Source of the DNA: Trichuris trichiura
Lineage: Eukaryota; Nematoda; Enoplea; Trichinellida; Trichuridae
Reading direction: 5' to 3'
Length of the DNA: 64,000 nt
Assembly (NCBI GenBank): GCA_037903355.1
Contig: JBAJFE010000034.1
Coordinates: forward strand, 496,001 to 560,000
Part shown: positions 47,483 through 56,639 of the stretch, one piece after another
Layout: every line of letters begins with the position of its first letter
How positions within the stretch are numbered: the first letter of the stretch is position 1
Notes under the pieces: generated by a model
The model's database searches: none
The model's input: the letters and a program-made list of their open reading frames with translations, nothing else
Told to the model about the DNA's origin: nothing
Program-made: the position numbers and the translations under genes

Positions 47483-48322
47483 GGGATCCTTCCGTGGTTG
47501 TAAGGTCTTCTACGGCTTTTCCCGTTTATTCGTTGTGCTGTTGTCTGTAATTAAACTAAAACAACTGCTCTACCAACGGATGGATGAGCCGTTATTAAGA
47601 AAATGTACAGATATCAACGCACTCAACTTCTTAATGTTCAAAGCTTTCGGAACGCTCTAGTTCCGTCCTAGAGGCCAACACTTGAACAACGTTGGCCGAT
47701 ACAAAGAGGCGATGCGAAGACTGACTGAACCCGACGAAGCAAACACAAATAATCCACAACGAGGCCGACCACAGAAGCTCAAACCAGAGAAGATTATACA
47801 AGAGACAATCAAGGCGTCGGCGGTCGTCGAGCATTCCTCTCAATGCTCGCTCGACCTACAACCCCGGATTATTTTCGCGAGAGCCACTTCCATCGCCGCC
47901 GGGTTAAGGAAGCTCTTTACATCCGCCATAACCCTACGATCAACCGTGACAGAGGACTAGAGATTAGCACGGCTTGGGAGCCACTTATAAGTAAAACCAA
48001 GTGCTGCTCACTGCCGCGCTGACCTCGCCCCAATTCCTATTGTCACGTGTGCCTATATAATACCATTCGGAGAATAACAACTCCTCCACCACCTCACTGA
48101 CGACGGAACTAGAGCGTTCCGAAAGCTTGGAACATTAAAAAGTTGAGTGAGTTGATATCTGTGCATTTGCTTAATAACGGCTCATCCATCGGTTGGTAGA
48201 GCAGTTGTTTTAGTTTAATTACAGATAACAGCACAACGAAAAAACGGGAAACGCCGTAGAAGACCTTACAACCATGAAAATACAGCCCGTTACAAATCAC
48301 CCAGTTTTCAAGGGATCCTTCC
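47483..48322 (+). mobile_element. Penelope-like retroelement remnant between inverted flanks
   Basis: Inverted arms of about 190-220 bp: 47483-47668 (GGTTGTAAGGTCTTCTACGG ... GCTTTCGGAACGCTCTAGTT) and 48102-48322 (its complement, with a 30-40 base insertion). Between them lies coding sequence resembling the C-terminal GIY-YIG endonuclease of Penelope-like elements. Flanks joined in inverted orientation are known for the pLTRs of this retroelement class. Confidence 0.6.
47682..48022 (+). pseudogene. GIY-YIG endonuclease C-terminal fragment of a Penelope-like element
   Basis: Two frames. The upper part (to about 47,860) contains IKASAVVEHSSQC, like the A(I/V)xEH motif of the GIY-YIG domain. 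After a frameshift the sequence reads ESHFHRRRVKEALYIRHNP, then TINRDRGLEISTAWEPLI up to a TGA at 48,020. The R(R)VKEALYI...INRDRG..L...W..L pattern is the characteristic end of Penelope-like reverse transcriptase polyproteins. The reverse transcriptase is missing. Confidence 0.6.
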
Positions 48323-48513
48323 GTAAATAAATCCTGCAATGTGAACTGTAGTAATGAGAATATATCTGCCAATTTATCCGGATGCTTAGTTATTAACGGC
48401 TGCCTACTAATAAGTATCAGCAGCCAGGTGAATTTCCAAAGTAAGGAACACCTTCAAGCAATTATCGAAAACTTGCTGTTTTCCCACATAAGCTAAAGTG
48501 CATTTCTTTTTAG

Positions 48514-48720
48514 ATTAGCGTGATCACGCCGTTCTACGTTATCCTTGTGATACTTCTGCTGACTGCTTTAGTAGTAGCATACCGTCAGCACATGGAAGCC
48601 AAACAGCAGGCTAAACTGCTGAAAAATCAACCCACAACGTCTGACACTAATGATGCCAGCAGCAAAAGGCTGGATTACGCGAAGCAACCTATGATTTCAA
48701 GCGAAGATCACGTCTTATAA
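48514..48720 (+). CDS. Probable last exon of a small single-pass membrane protein (left copy)
   Basis: A strong acceptor (CATTTCTTTTTAG at 48501-48513) opens a frame that runs to TAA at 48720 and encodes 68 residues. A hydrophobic segment VITPFYVILVILLLTALVVA is followed by a basic stretch (YRQHMEAKQQAKLLKNQ) and a polar tail ending SSEDHVL. This looks like a type-III or tail-side cytoplasmic small membrane protein. The upstream exon(s) would lie left of 48,500; none was identified. The family is not recognised. An identical copy is on the other arm (63625-63832, minus). Confidence 0.5.
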   Translation: MSVITPFYVILVILLLTALVVAYRQHMEAKQQAKLLKNQPTTSDTNDASSKRLDYAKQPMISSEDHVL

Positions 48721-48985
48721 GGCAGAACACGCCGACGAAACAGAATAGAACTCGCGAAGTATAAAAGTTCTTTACCAAACGTTGATCCTTACATGAACAC
48801 TGAATGCGCATTTCGCCAGGAATTCGTTATTGCCACTATTTAAAAAACTGGCTAGATGACTTGTCAGAATCAAAGGAATAGGCTTTATGGTTAAGGAATT
48901 CGTAGATTTTATTGCGAAGCTTTCGGCGATCACCTGTCTCCGTCTTCAGCGCAGGAAAAGGAATTCGTAGATTCCAATTTATATA

Positions 48986-50166
48986 CAGTCGGCCCTCGTC
49001 ATCTGCGGTTAATCCATCCAAAATTTTGAGCATTTCACCGCGTTAAGCTGGATCCACGTTAGGTAGGCTCCCCTATGAAAAAGGCTAAATAGCTTATATT
49101 TTAGCCGCGTATTTCATCCTACCCCCTTGAATTTCTTCCGGAACGGTTATCATACTTAGTGATCCTTCGAAGCTTTGTACTACAGAATCTAGTTACGAGA
49201 TAAGGACATCAATGAGACTGCGCTTGTCCAATGGGGCCAGCGGTCAGAGTCCAAGCCATCAGATACAAGAAGGGACGAAAGTAAGCTGCTCTTTCTTTAA
49301 ACGCTTAGCGCGCAGAACGGGTACAGAGCAGTGGAGCAGCTGAGCATTGGGGTTCCACAGAACAGTGGAAATATAAAACACAGAGTTGCAATTAAGCAGA
49401 AATACCGAGCATCGCGTGGAACACATCCACATAGATCAAAACGTCTACAGCAGAGACCTTTGGGGCATCAGGAATCAATTTACCCACCTTCTGTAGGTGG
49501 GCGCAGATCCCCTGGAGAACGGCCAATCTTACGGTTTCCTGAACTTGTTGGTAGCGAAGCTTCTCGCCTCAAAATGTTAGTCTTCGCAGCTGCTGGAGTT
49601 TTATTTGAAAACATTGTTATAGGGAGCTGTATCTGCTTTTTCTTCGCTTTATCAAATAAACCTTGTAGCGGCTTCAACGAAGCCGTTATTCCTCATATAA
49701 CCTTAATGCCACGTTCCATGGATAGATTGTAGTCAGCAATCATATCTTTTAGCACCTGCGCTTACCGGAAAATACTGGCAAGCTTTTGCAGCGTCCAATC
49801 TGAAGGTGTTTAAACTCCTCTATCTTGCATAACGTCGTAGTCACTGGCCTTAAATGATTGGATCAGTTCCTCGAGTTCCTCATTGGCGAACGGTTCTCCA
49901 CAATGTTCTGTGTGTTCTCAGATATCGTCTTCTATCATGTCAGAGAAACCTTCACCTCCCAACTCCTTAGTAATATTCACTGTCCATGACCCTCCTCATC
50001 GATGGCACCTGACTCCTCGCATTCACTGACTGCGTTTCCCCACAAACCAGCAACCGCTGACCGTTCTAGGCTTTCTCTCGTGTACCGCCATGGAAAACAT
50101 GACGGCACTATTTCACGCCGGACGAACCGCGTTGTATCGAACCCCGTGGATTATGAGGGCCGACTG
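48986..50166 (-). mobile_element. Internally deleted Tigger element in left arm
   Basis: 1,181 bp flanked by TA. The ends CAGTCGGCCCTCGTCATCTG and CGTGGATTATGAGGGCCGACTG are inverted repeats of the Tigger type. The minus strand keeps decayed pieces of the transposase C terminus: FANEELEELIQSFKASDYD, WTLQKLASIF, LKPLQGLFDKAKKKQIQLPI. The N-terminal two thirds and the catalytic region are missing. The mirror copy is 62179-63359. Confidence 0.85.
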
Positions 50167-51129
50167 TACTTGAAAATCGATACTATCAAAAAATACACAC
50201 AAAATCTGTTAATGCGGTGCTTTTCGTGTGAACATAACTATGACCAAAATTTTCAGCTTTCATGGCCTATGGCAAACTCAGCAAACCAAAAGTGATGAAC
50301 TAAAACAAGAAACAAGCGGCAACGTACGATTAGGACGAATTGCGAACACTGAAACAATAGACCAACTAACTGGCATTAACAGCTGAACGCGACAACAAGT
50401 GAGAGACAGAGCATTAGCAGATAAAGACCTTATGTAGGCGAGCGAATGATCACCGCCGTTTTGGTGCTGCTTCTATCACATAAACACCGTCTCTTTGAAT
50501 TCACCACACAGGACTAACCTAAAAGCCGAAAACTTGGAAGTCTGAGTAGTCAAAAGCCTGAGTGATTTGAAATGCGGAGACAGCCGGAACAACTGACGAA
50601 GTCAGGATTTCAACCTTTTTAAATGTTGACATACCAACGTTTCAGTCTACCTATGATTTTACCCAAAACACAAGTAGCGAGAAAGTTATCAGCATGGTCT
50701 CAGCGAATCATCGATTGAAACTATGAAAGCGTATCTTAAGCAGATAAAATTCCATTAGCTATTAAGGCAAGGCAGCGAAAAAAATAGAGAAGTTTCCAGC
50801 TGTGGCAAATTGTTAATTATGTTTACTGAATTGCGTATTAGCTACGTTTCAGCAGAGTATAAAAGTTTATGCCTCCTTGCTTGAACAGCGGATAAATTTG
50901 GCACCTTTGAGATGTTCATGCGGACGGGTAAAAGGCTTCCATAGCATTTAATAGGAACGCAATCATAAGGCACGCAAATCAAATCAGCTTACACTAACCA
51001 CTGTGCAAAACTGTACTAAATAAGTGTAAACGGCAAGCCACTCTGCTTGCTGGCAACGATCAGCAAGAAACGGCAAAGGTAAAGTGGGAGGTAGGGTAGA
51101 GCATCTCGCACGAAACAGACATGCGGAGG

Positions 51130-51546
51130 TCATCCATCAGTAAGTTTGCCGAACCCAGACCGGCTAAGTAAAAAACAAAGTGAAACATCTCCTATAGGAT
51201 ACAGATAGCATTGTTCCAAAAAAGACGACCGAAGAGCTTTCAAATTTCCGGTGAGAAAGAGGATCCAACCTGTTCCTTTATTGGTATGAATATTTTTAAA
51301 TAATTTCGAATACTTACTAACGAAGTTAGGCTGTACTAGCACATTAAGCTTTATTTTGCAATGCTTTCTGTTTACCGCGTAAACAAGAGATGTAACCTCC
51401 CAATCCGTTAATAATACTTGCTTTTGCATGGAGCAAGCGGAGGTGCGGTATTTCGCATTCATTTCTGCTTTGCGACTGCGGCTTCGTTGCGATGACTCTG
51501 CCTCCGTTCGTAAATCACATTGACTTGCGACTGCGCCCGCTTCCAT
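51130..51546 (-). CDS. Unrecognised 138-codon open frame (left copy)
   Basis: An open frame starting MEAGAVASQCDLRTEAESS, with a basic Ser/Arg stretch and then LLTDWEVTSLVYAVNRKHC and TGWILFLTGNL. No family recognised. The identical copy is 60799-61215 (+). It is one of the longer frames in the arm and could be a transposon-derived or random frame. A typical start context or splice partners were not found. Confidence 0.25.
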   Translation of the reverse strand: MEAGAVASQCDLRTEAESSQRSRSRKAEMNAKYRTSACSMQKQVLLTDWEVTSLVYAVNRKHCKIKLNVLVQPNFVSKYSKLFKNIHTNKGTGWILFLTGNLKALRSSFLEQCYLYPIGDVSLCFLLSRSGFGKLTDG

Positions 51547-51816
51547 CGTAGTAATTTCGCCATACTTGCTTGGTGGAAAAGCTTTTATTTAACTGACCCT
51601 ACTGTCCTTACTCTCCGGCTGAGAGGGCGCTTGTTCAATTTAATCGCAGCAAGAAAAACTTCCATTGAATGCGGTCAATTTCAGTGCAGATTAAAGTCAG
51701 ACAGCAGATGTACCTCCACAGTGATGGGTATGAATGAATGGTAAGTAACACCCATGTCTTATTTCCATTTCCGCATTGCCGATTGATTAGTCATAAGCTA
51801 CGTGTAATAAACAAGT

Positions 51817-52022
51817 GCTCATGTGATCACGGCAGTCACGAGGCAGGTCACCGAAGTTAGCCGTGGCCAAACTGACCAATCATTTTACTTCGACAATTAC
51901 GGAAGTACGTGGCAAACAAGCTCATGTGACCACGGCAGTCACGAGAAAGGTCACCGAAGTTAGCCGTGGCCAAACTGACCAATCATTTTACTTCGGCAAT
52001 TAGGGAAGCACGTGGCAAACAG
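51817..52022. repeat. 103-bp direct duplication upstream of a TATA box (left arm)
   Basis: Two consecutive units starting GCTCATGTGA(T/C)CACGGCAG at 51817 and 51920 (period 103), with about five substitutions. Each holds CACGTGG-like or TACGTGG, GACCAATC (an inverted CCAAT-type box is GATTGGTC) and GTCACGAG motifs. A TATATAAA lies at 52064, 42 bp beyond. A related GGTCACATGAGC sequence occurs at about 45,790. Mirror: 60323-60528. Confidence 0.75.
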
Positions 52023-52063
52023 GCAATTATGCAATGCCCCGAGGTATTTACTCAGAGAAAAGG

Positions 52064-52071
52064 TATATAAA
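52064..52071 (+). promoter_or_regulatory. TATA box candidate (left arm)
   Basis: TATATAAA downstream of the 103-bp duplicated CCAAT/CACGTG blocks and followed after about 60 bp by a CT-rich stretch (CGTCTCTCTCTCCCTCTCC). This looks like a polymerase II promoter, possibly of a retroelement LTR or transposon. The mirror copy reads at 60274-60281 on the minus strand. Confidence 0.45.
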
Positions 52072-52797
52072 GCGGTCATTGCTGGTGGTGGCGGTCAGTG
52101 TGAATACTGCGCTTGTGTCGTCCTCTTGCGTCTCTCTCTCCCTCTCCTTCATAGTTCGGTTTGTCGTGTATTGATCAGGACATCCAATGAATTCTCTTCG
52201 GATGAAGCATGGAAAGTAGCTCACCAATTACACTGTGTACCTGGCGTTGGACCATTTTTCACCTGCCCATACGTTGGAAGAAGAAAGATATAATCGCGCT
52301 CTACCTGCGATCCATTTCAGGAAGCGAATCGACCTTGGTACCCCGAACTCACGTTTTCTGAAAAACAACTCACAGTTTTCTTCGCAGTATACTTGCAATT
52401 CGGAAAGCGTCTGGGAAAAGTTATGGAATGCTCCATTAAAGCGCTTAACGCTCAGATGTTGTTTAAAATGGCCAAAGTTTCAGTGCTGCTCTGTGTGCGG
52501 AAAAATATATTGGACCTTACGGAGACCTCAGCTAACTATGTTGTTTGATAAAGCTGATTCGCTAAAGCGTAGAACATTTCACGCCACGAAGTGGTGATCT
52601 TTCCTCATGAACTCTATTTGACCTCATTGTTGTAGTGAGCAGTTATGATCACATGATGGTCACATGTTCCTCATGATCACACCTCATAGTGAAGTGTCTT
52701 CTCATGTTTACATGATGATCACATGTGAACTGAATTGGATGTCTAGATGACTGGATACAAAAGAGCTCTCTAAAAAAGGTGCACAGTTTTCCCGGTT

Positions 52798-53013
52798 TTA
52801 TTCTCTTCTACCAACAGGAGATGCTCTTTGCTTAGACAGCTGTTTTTGACGGTTTTGCCTGGCCTCAAAGAATCTTTGCGAAAGCAAGCACATTAGTCCG
52901 TGCACTTCGATTGTTGAAATTACAATGGAAAAATTCACAGCTTCAGCGGTTGACAATGAAGAAATGCGTGTAGGAAAAAAGAAAAGCAGGTGACAGCGGC
53001 TTGCGCATGGCAT
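52798..53013 (-). CDS. Possible C-terminal exon, 71 codons, with AATAAA (left copy)
   Basis: The minus-strand frame ends MCLLSQRFFEARQNRQKQLS, then RRE and a stop, and overlaps an AATAAA polyadenylation signal immediately after the stop. The basic tail and the poly(A) signal make it a plausible last exon, but no family or upstream exon was recognised. Identical copy at 59332-59547 (+). Confidence 0.25.
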   Translation of the reverse strand: MPCASRCHLLFFFPTRISSLSTAEAVNFSIVISTIEVHGLMCLLSQRFFEARQNRQKQLSKQRASPVGRRE

Positions 53014-53361
53014 ACGTATTGTTCAACGCATTTGAGCACAGTTAAGCATCGTTATGGTACGTCATAACAGACACCCAACAGCTTTCGACTGCGACTGTCC
53101 TCTTCACTATCGTGATCGCAGCACCGAAACACTGCTGATGCGCATAACATCGTCGGGCACTCCACTTTCAACGCAATAATGCTTCATGTTCGTTAAGAAA
53201 GTGACTCTTGTCTCCACGTAGTCTATGTCTGACGGCAAGAAAGCCAGTCTGCATCATGACCGCAGCAAAGCTTTGATTGATGAAGTACGTGTGTGTATGC
53301 TTAAGCGCAGAAGCTTCCCTCGACACTGTGCAGTTACTGCCTACTATGGGCACATGAGTAC

Positions 53362-53820
53362 GTGTGCTCAGATTGCTTCCGCGGTGTTGCAAGTGTCACT
53401 ACATTTTGTACGACAGATGAAGACGAAATATACGGTTGTGTTGGAGTTTTGCTTTCCCTTGACAGCGTTTCTTGTTTCACATGTCTGCCTTCAGCATTTC
53501 TGTTTCATAGAAACCTCTCTGGAAATAGCAAAAACTATGAAATTGGCCTTGTCATTAACAGTTTGTTGGAGCTAAAATGCTTTACTGTGGATGACTTACC
53601 TCACTGTAAGTGCCAATGTGGAGTTGCAGTTACGTACGCTGGAATTCCCTTTGTGATACCCCGTGCATACTGGAGTTACAGTGCAGTTATACACGCTGGA
53701 ATTTCCTTAGTGATATCCTGTGCATACTGGAGTTATAGTGCAGTGACACACGCTGGAATTCCCTTTGTGATATCCCGTGCATACTGGAGTTACACAAGCT
53801 GGAATTACACACGGAATTAA
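53362..53820 (+). CDS. Open frame ending in 19-residue repeats (left copy)
   Basis: A 152-codon frame. The first half is Cys-rich (MCSDCFRGVASVTTFCTTDE, VSCFTCLPSAFLF). The second half contains three tandem 19-residue units, AVT(H/Y)AGIPFVI(S/P)RAYWSYS, produced by a 57-bp minisatellite. An overlapping frame (53225-53575) is also open. The coding nature is uncertain. The other arm (58525-58983) has the same frame with two substitutions and no stop, weak evidence that it is maintained or simply young. Confidence 0.3.
   Translation: MCSDCFRGVASVTTFCTTDEDEIYGCVGVLLSLDSVSCFTCLPSAFLFHRNLSGNSKNYEIGLVINSLLELKCFTVDDLPHCKCQCGVAVTYAGIPFVIPRAYWSYSAVIHAGISLVISCAYWSYSAVTHAGIPFVISRAYWSYTSWNYTRN
53621..53800. 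repeat. 57-bp minisatellite, about 3.2 units (left arm)
   Basis: Units of 57 bp of the form GCAGT(T/G)A(C/T)(A/G)CACGCTGGAATT, then CCCTTTGTGATA and CGTGCATACTGGAGTTA. The period is a multiple of three, so the frame stays open. Mirror at 58545-58724. Confidence 0.85.
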
Positions 53821-54230
53821 CTAGATCCAGCAGTGGTTATACCCTTCTTAAGCGGCATACTTTCGTGCGATATCCATTTATGTTGGTTGCTTTGCGTGGT
53901 TTTAAAAGGTATCATTAGTTCTTCTGGAACGGAGTTATCAGACAAGAGTAGAGTCAGTTTTCCATTGTTTGTCACTGTAACGCCTGGCATGGGAGGTTGC
54001 TAAGTGTATTCGATTACGCATTATGGATGTTAAGGCTATCTGGCACTTTGAGCAAGTACTTGTACCAGTGGAAATGTTATGACAAGAACTATTTACTGTT
54101 CAGGCTGCTTATGCTGGATTTGCAAGGCTTAGTACTCAGAATGGACTAGTTCCAGCCGTGGTTATATCCGCATTAAGCGGCATACCTTCGTGCGATATCC
54201 ATTTATGTTGGTTGCTTTGCGAGGTTGGGT
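53820..54230. repeat. Direct repeat pair about 327 bp apart at the inner arm boundary
   Basis: The block at about 53,820-53,900 (GGTTATACCCTTCTTAAGCG, then GCGATATCCATTTATGTTGG) recurs at about 54,147-54,225 with several changes. The first copy is inside the identical arm and the second is outside it, in the divergent core. Confidence 0.65.
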
Positions 54231-54753
54231 ATGACCTGATGTCCAGAATGTAAGATTTGTTCTCAGCGGGCGTTTTGAGTGTGTACCTCAAATATATGGA
54301 ACTAGTATGCGGTTTAAAGAGCAAATTTAGGAGGAAAGAGAGTAACTGCGCCGGCGGTGACACCGTTTTGAACTTGGGGGGGGGGGCGACAGCTAGGTTA
54401 AGGAAAAGCAGGTAAGGTCGGTGTCCAATAAGTTAAGCGAAAGCATGTAAGCTGGGTAAGGTGGGGGTCCGGTAAGTTGAGAAAAAGCAGGTGTGCAGGT
54501 CTGCGGGAAGCTGAAAATTCAAAAGAAAATGATTACTGTAGGTAAAAGAAAAGGACTTTAAAAGGTCCCAAACGTATGAGGTGGTAATAATTGGCGCAGT
54601 GACGGCGACGCTGACTGCTCAACTAGCGTCAATTTTTACTGGTCAGTTTACTGGTTCATGCCAGTCATCCATTAAATCGAAACTGTCTTGCCACAAGTTC
54701 AACGCGAAAACTGATCAGTTGCTCGATAAACGCGTTGTGCAGCACTGCATCGG

Positions 54754-55745
54754 CTATGTACAACGAATCGTATTCAGTAGGTTTATTGGACGTCTATTAC
54801 AACTGTTGCAGGCAAAACACAGATGAATAGATCGTAGAAGCGGATAAACATAGTGCATGCAGTGAATATTAATTGCACTGGCCGAAACGATCAAGCTAAG
54901 AATGGTCTTCATCACTCTCTGGCAGTGCATCATCCCCTGTGCCGTCAACCAGGATAGAAATGGAGCAATTTTGGAAAGACTTCATAACGGTTGACGCCTT
55001 TACCTTGCTCCATGCTTTTATTACGAACTGGCACAGCAAATTGACCGATGGTGCTCACATTTATCCGCCGGCTGTGTACCTCTTCTGCCCTTTCGTTATA
55101 CATTTTTTCCACTGTTCTCGCATTTAGTCTTTAAAGATCTTATTAATGCAAACGTTCAGCGGTTGCGAAACTGATGTAAGCCCACTGAGGATCACGGCAG
55201 TTCCTATTTTATATTCCCTTAAATGTGATTTTATTGTTTCCGCCAAGTGACTTCGGAACGAGTCCCACACCAGTGTGATTCTGTTGCTGCTACGCTCAGG
55301 CCTTTTTCTCCAGATGTTGTCAATCCACAATCTCACACCCTGTTGATCCATCCAACCGTTCTCATGAAAGCGGACGAAGACGCCTCCTTTGGCCTTAATT
55401 TCCTCTTAAATATGACCACGGGCTTCAGCCTCATTCCATTAGGTAGGCACGATAGCACCACTGGAAAGTAGGTACTTTCATTGCTAGTGCCTTTCACTAC
55501 AATAAACCTTGTGCCTTTACTATCCATCGTTCTATTGCAAATAATAGCGAAAAATTTTGACCTCTCATCCATGTTACCCATGCTACGCAATGGAAACTCA
55601 TTTCTTCTTGTCAGATTTCTGACGTGGCTGGAAACACAATTTCCTGAGATAGAGCAGTTTCATTTCTCCTGTAAACCACCGCTTCGACTTTTGCTTATTT
55701 CGAGACCGCACGCTACGCGTCTTCAAAAAAGATACGTCTAAACTT
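54754..55745 (-). pseudogene. Tigger-type transposase, catalytic part, frameshifted (copy 1)
   Basis: Minus-strand fragments in several frames. The first is NMDERSKFFAIICNRTMDSK, then GTRFIVVKGTSNE and PVVLSCLPNGMRLKPVVIFK (first catalytic block). Next come VRLWIDNIWRKRPERSS and ITLVWDSFRSHLAETIK (second Asp block), then LTSVSQPLNVCINKIFKD. The C-terminal end is near 54,950-54,760, with the same 3' sequence as the plus-strand copies. Stops and shifts separate the pieces. The DNA-binding domain is absent. Related to Tigger/CENP-B-like transposases. Confidence 0.85.
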
Positions 55746-55849
55746 TATCGCGTGGCGCTCTGTATCGCGCTCTCAGTAGCAACTGAGGAAACCATGTGAC
55801 TAAGGAAGAATAAATTTCCTTAACGAAGGAATTTTTCAGTTTTACTCGG

Positions 55850-56480
55850 CGCATTCTGCATGCGAGCAATGGGGAGGAGAAGCTGCAAAGCTGGATTCAA
55901 GTTGGAAGTCGTCGAGATGGCAAAAGAAAGCAACAATGCCCAGGCGGCCAGGAAGTATCGCATTACCCGGAAGATGGTGATAGATTGGAAGAAACAGGAA
56001 GAGGCCCTGAAGAAGATGTTTAAGAAACAATGCGCAAAACGCTCAGGCATCCCCTCCTGGTTGGAACTGGAGAACAGTTTGGCAGAGTGAGTACGAGAAC
56101 AGTGACAGAACGTCTGTATCATCACATGCACAGATAGAGAGATAAATCGTTGAACTAATGCCACTGTAAGCCACACTTATCCTACGGCTTTCCCGTAACG
56201 CATGGATGATGCAGCCGTTTCATAAAAAGTAAAGACCTCGTCTTGAGACAAAAGCCGAAAACTGCACAGAAAATGCATGCGGGTTTGGAGGATAAGCTGG
56301 ACAACATAGAAAAGGATGGACTGCTAGACAGTCATAAAGACCATACCTAGCTTAACTGTTTTGTCTCCTGCAATAAATGTTCTCTGCGTCATGCACCATG
56401 TTTATCCGCTTCTACGATCTATTCATCTGTTTTTTACATGCAGTAGTTGTAATAGACATCCAGTAAACCTGAAGATATGA
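55850..56480 (+). mobile_element. Tigger copy 2, internally deleted
   Basis: The 5' part (ATG near 55,869) encodes the CENP-B/pogo helix-turn-helix: MGRRSCKAGFKLEVVEMAKE, then NNAQAARKYRITRKMVIDWK. After about 56,330 it jumps directly to the 3' end shared with copy 3 (CATGCACCATGTTTATCC, then TCTATTCATCTGTTTTTTAC). The catalytic region is missing. A family-F foldback terminus (ATGATGTCTTGGTACGAGAC) follows at about 56,477. Confidence 0.75.
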
Positions 56481-56620
56481 TGTCTTGGTACGAGACTATA
56501 AGTTTATATAATGAACTGTTTTTACAACGAAGTGAATATCCCGTTATATGTACAATAACCTTTAATCTCCGCAGCTTTCAAGTCAATCGTGATTGGTATT
56601 CAACGGTCATAAAATGGATG
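56477..56620. mobile_element. Decayed foldback (family F) fragment
   Basis: Starts ATGATGTCTTGGTACGAGAC and has a degraded core (CCGCAGCTTTCAAGTCAATC) followed by TTCAACGGTC. The second arm is not recognisable. It sits between Tigger copies 2 and 3. Confidence 0.55.
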
Positions 56621-56639
56621 TAATTTGCAAAGCGAGGTC

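Larger units (their letters stand above)
48345..54033 (+). repeat. Left arm of a giant inverted duplication (at least 5.69 kb)
   Basis: Every segment from 48345 to 54033 reappears as its reverse complement at 58312-64000, with mirrored coordinates summing to 112345 throughout. There is thus no insertion or deletion between arms over 5.69 kb. Only a few base changes were noticed, near the inner end (for example a Leu/His change at about 53,520 and a Tyr/His change at about 53,635). The arm start is a minimum: it is set by the window end on the other side. Homology stops being near-perfect at 54033 (GTTAAG|GCTATC versus GTTAAG|CCTATC). Confidence 0.97.

Noticed and set aside
52235..52597. 120-codon frame after the TATA box on the arm
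   Set aside because: Open on both arms only because the arms are identical; no recognised family and no conserved motif, so not listed as a gene.
53168..53392. 74-codon minus-strand frame in the left arm (copy at 58953-59177)
   Set aside because: Overlaps the repeat-protein frame on the opposite strand; no domain or signal.
54376..54387. G-run as a quadruplex or functional signal
   Set aside because: A single homopolymer run without spaced G-tracts; more likely slippage.
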